From positions 1-7,137 of the forward strand of contig CAZFCK010000237.1 in NCBI GenBank assembly GCA_964517355.1: a stretch of 7,137 nucleotides of DNA. Reading direction: 5' to 3'. The notes under the pieces were generated by a model, which was given only the letters and a program-made list of their open reading frames with translations, was not told the DNA's origin and did not search any database. Positions 5,923 to 7,137 of the stretch are shown here, piece by piece (position 1 is the first letter of the stretch; every line of letters begins with the position of its first letter). This stretch comes from CAZFCK01 sp964517355 (GTDB lineage Bacteria > Desulfobacterota > Desulfovibrionia > Desulfovibrionales > Desulfovibrionaceae). A program made the translations under genes and the position numbers.

Positions 5923-7086
5923 ATGCCTTCCGTCTCAATACAATCCACGTGGATGCTCCTCCGGTCTTTTCCCGGATGTTTGAAGCCGTGCTGGCTGTTG
6001 TTCGCGCTGTGCGGGGTTTTTCTGACGGCCTGCGCTCACGTGCCGCCCCCGAAAGAACCGGTGGTGATGACGCCCGAGGCGTTTGCGCGGCAATTGCCGG
6101 GACCCGCGCCGGGCTTGTCCGATTGGATGGAGTTGGCGCCGGGCTTGGACGCCAGTCTGCGCTATGTGCGCGCCCGCGCCGCCAAGGCTGCAAGCGGTGG
6201 GGCAGCGCCCCCCGCCTGGTTCGGCGGTACATGGGGGCAGTTGGAGTTGACCCTTGCGCACCTGCGGGAACTATTGCCGCGTCTGGGTAGTGAACCGGAA
6301 TTGCTGGCGCGTGAGTTCGTCTGGAAAAGAGTGGAACCGGATGTTTTGCTTACCGGTTATTACGAGCCTTTTCTCGATGCTTCGCTGGAGCCGCGTCTGG
6401 GGTACGCGACGCCCATTTATGCGCTGCCCCCGAACCTCATCGCGGGAGATGAACGGTATACGCGGGCAGCCATTGACCAATACGGGGCGTTGACGGGGCG
6501 CGGATTGGAGATCGCATGGGCCAAAGACCCTGTCGATGTTTTTTTTCTCCACGTCCAAGGCTCAGGCCGGCTGCTGCTGCCGGACGGTCAAGAAATCCGT
6601 GTCCGTTACGCCGGCTCGAACGGCCAGGAATACGTGAGCTTGGGCAAGGCGCTTGTGGAGATGGGGTATGCCGAACTTGAAGAGATGAGCATGCAAAAGA
6701 TCCGTGAGATACTGAGCGCGAATCCCGGCAAGTGCCAAAATCTCATGTCCATCAACCCCAAGTACATCTTTTTTTCCCTGGCGCACGACGGACCCTATGG
6801 CGCTACGGGGGCGCAACTTATTCCCATGGCCAGCTGCGCGGTGGATGCGGACTACATCCCCATGGGCTCGGTCTTGGCCTTGTCGGGCGAACTCCCCCAG
6901 GAAGGGGCGTATCCGTATTTTCAGGGTATTGTATTGGCGCACGATACGGGAACAATGGAGCGAAATCACCTGGATCTGTTCTGCGGGTCCGGCCCCCCAG
7001 CCGCGGACATGGCCGGCCGCATGCGTGGGAGGGCCCAGGCCTGGATGCTGCTCTCCAAGCGATGCGCCTCCGCCCTCGCCTATTAG
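5923..7086 (+). CDS. mltA: MltA-family membrane-bound lytic transglycosylase lipoprotein
   Basis: The 387-aa protein should cleave the MurNAc-GlcNAc bond of peptidoglycan, forming 1,6-anhydro-MurNAc ends during wall growth or recycling. A type II signal peptide ends in lipobox LTAC with lipidated C37; the +2 residue is Ala, compatible with outer-membrane sorting. MltA motifs follow in order: TGYYEP (144-149), FFLHVQGSGRL (207-217), NGQEYVSLGKAL (233-244), SINPKYIFF (276-284), AVDADYIPMGS (306-316), LAHDTG (338-343), HLDLFCGSG (349-357) and AGRMRGRAQAWML (364-376). D341 and D351 match two conserved acids of the family, one of which is the catalytic Asp (E. coli D308). The usual DxGGAIxG segment is replaced by DTGTMERN and is one residue shorter. 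The chosen start has an upstream AAGGAAGAG and gives a long n-region; Met11 would give a more typical signal peptide but lacks a binding site. It lies 52 bp behind the transporter. Confidence 0.93.
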   Translation: MPSVSIQSTWMLLRSFPGCLKPCWLLFALCGVFLTACAHVPPPKEPVVMTPEAFARQLPGPAPGLSDWMELAPGLDASLRYVRARAAKAASGGAAPPAWFGGTWGQLELTLAHLRELLPRLGSEPELLAREFVWKRVEPDVLLTGYYEPFLDASLEPRLGYATPIYALPPNLIAGDERYTRAAIDQYGALTGRGLEIAWAKDPVDVFFLHVQGSGRLLLPDGQEIRVRYAGSNGQEYVSLGKALVEMGYAELEEMSMQKIREILSANPGKCQNLMSINPKYIFFSLAHDGPYGATGAQLIPMASCAVDADYIPMGSVLALSGELPQEGAYPYFQGIVLAHDTGTMERNHLDLFCGSGPPAADMAGRMRGRAQAWMLLSKRCASALAY

Positions 7087-7137
7087 AGCATATAACTCTT
7101 GAAATAGTCTAGACAATTGGTTATGCTTTGCTCATGA
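7084..7137 (+). repeat. Degenerate relative of the two-hairpin repeat, overlapping the mltA stop
   Basis: The sequence begins TAGAGCAT, as does copy B, and uses the mltA stop codon TAG as its first three bases. Over the first ~32 bases about three quarters match copy B (shared TAGAGCAT, CTTGAAA and CTAGA blocks), then it diverges. It can fold: GAGCA (7086-7090) with TGCTC (7129-7133) and ATAAC (7092-7096) with GTTAT (7120-7124). It is cut by the window end, so whether a T-run or a second hairpin follows is not visible. It probably serves as terminator or 3'-end structure for the transporter-mltA transcript. Confidence 0.5.

Noticed and set aside
5895..6290. 131-aa plus-strand open frame overlapping the MltA start
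   Set aside because: It is a frame shadow of the MltA gene, which carries the lipobox and all family motifs in the other frame.

Overview
The window is bacterial. It has GC-rich coding sequence, AT-rich intergenic gaps and Gram-negative cell-envelope genes: an outer-membrane-type lipoprotein lytic transglycosylase and an inner-membrane nucleoside carrier. The radical SAM subtype and the long GAACCTTTCTTCAGAAAGGTTC-type hairpin suggest a sulfate-reducing deltaproteobacterium of the Desulfovibrio group. That assignment rests on remembered resemblance, not on a search.

Layout from left to right: (1) a two-hairpin repeat, copy A (1-79, minus orientation); (2) a 20-bp-stem hairpin (158-199) beyond the 3' end of a minus-strand radical SAM gene (240-1562); (3) a 101-bp divergent intergenic region (1563-1663) with two small inverted repeats; (4) a plus-strand gene (1664-4042) for a membrane-anchored, extremely acidic, low-complexity 792-aa protein; (5) a strong intrinsic terminator (4098-4138); (6) copy B of the repeat (4222-4300), matching copy A at 78 of 79 positions in inverted orientation; (7) about 325 bp of apparently non-coding leader; (8) a CNT-family nucleoside transporter (4626-5870); (9) an MltA-family lytic transglycosylase lipoprotein (5923-7086), 52 bp downstream and probably co-transcribed with the transporter; (10) a degenerate relative of the repeat that starts on the mltA-like stop codon and runs to the window end.

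The transporter and MltA pair fits a salvage and cell-wall turnover neighbourhood, but no direct functional link is visible. The radical SAM and acidic-protein genes are divergently transcribed from one short region and are enclosed by the inverted repeat. No transposase, integrase, CRISPR array, tRNA or rRNA is visible. The most interesting signals are the near-perfect 79-bp inverted repeat, whose copies all lie downstream of gene 3' ends in the same transcriptional sense, and the acidic protein with its recurrent FSLDDL-like motifs. The window does not clearly contain a complete new system.
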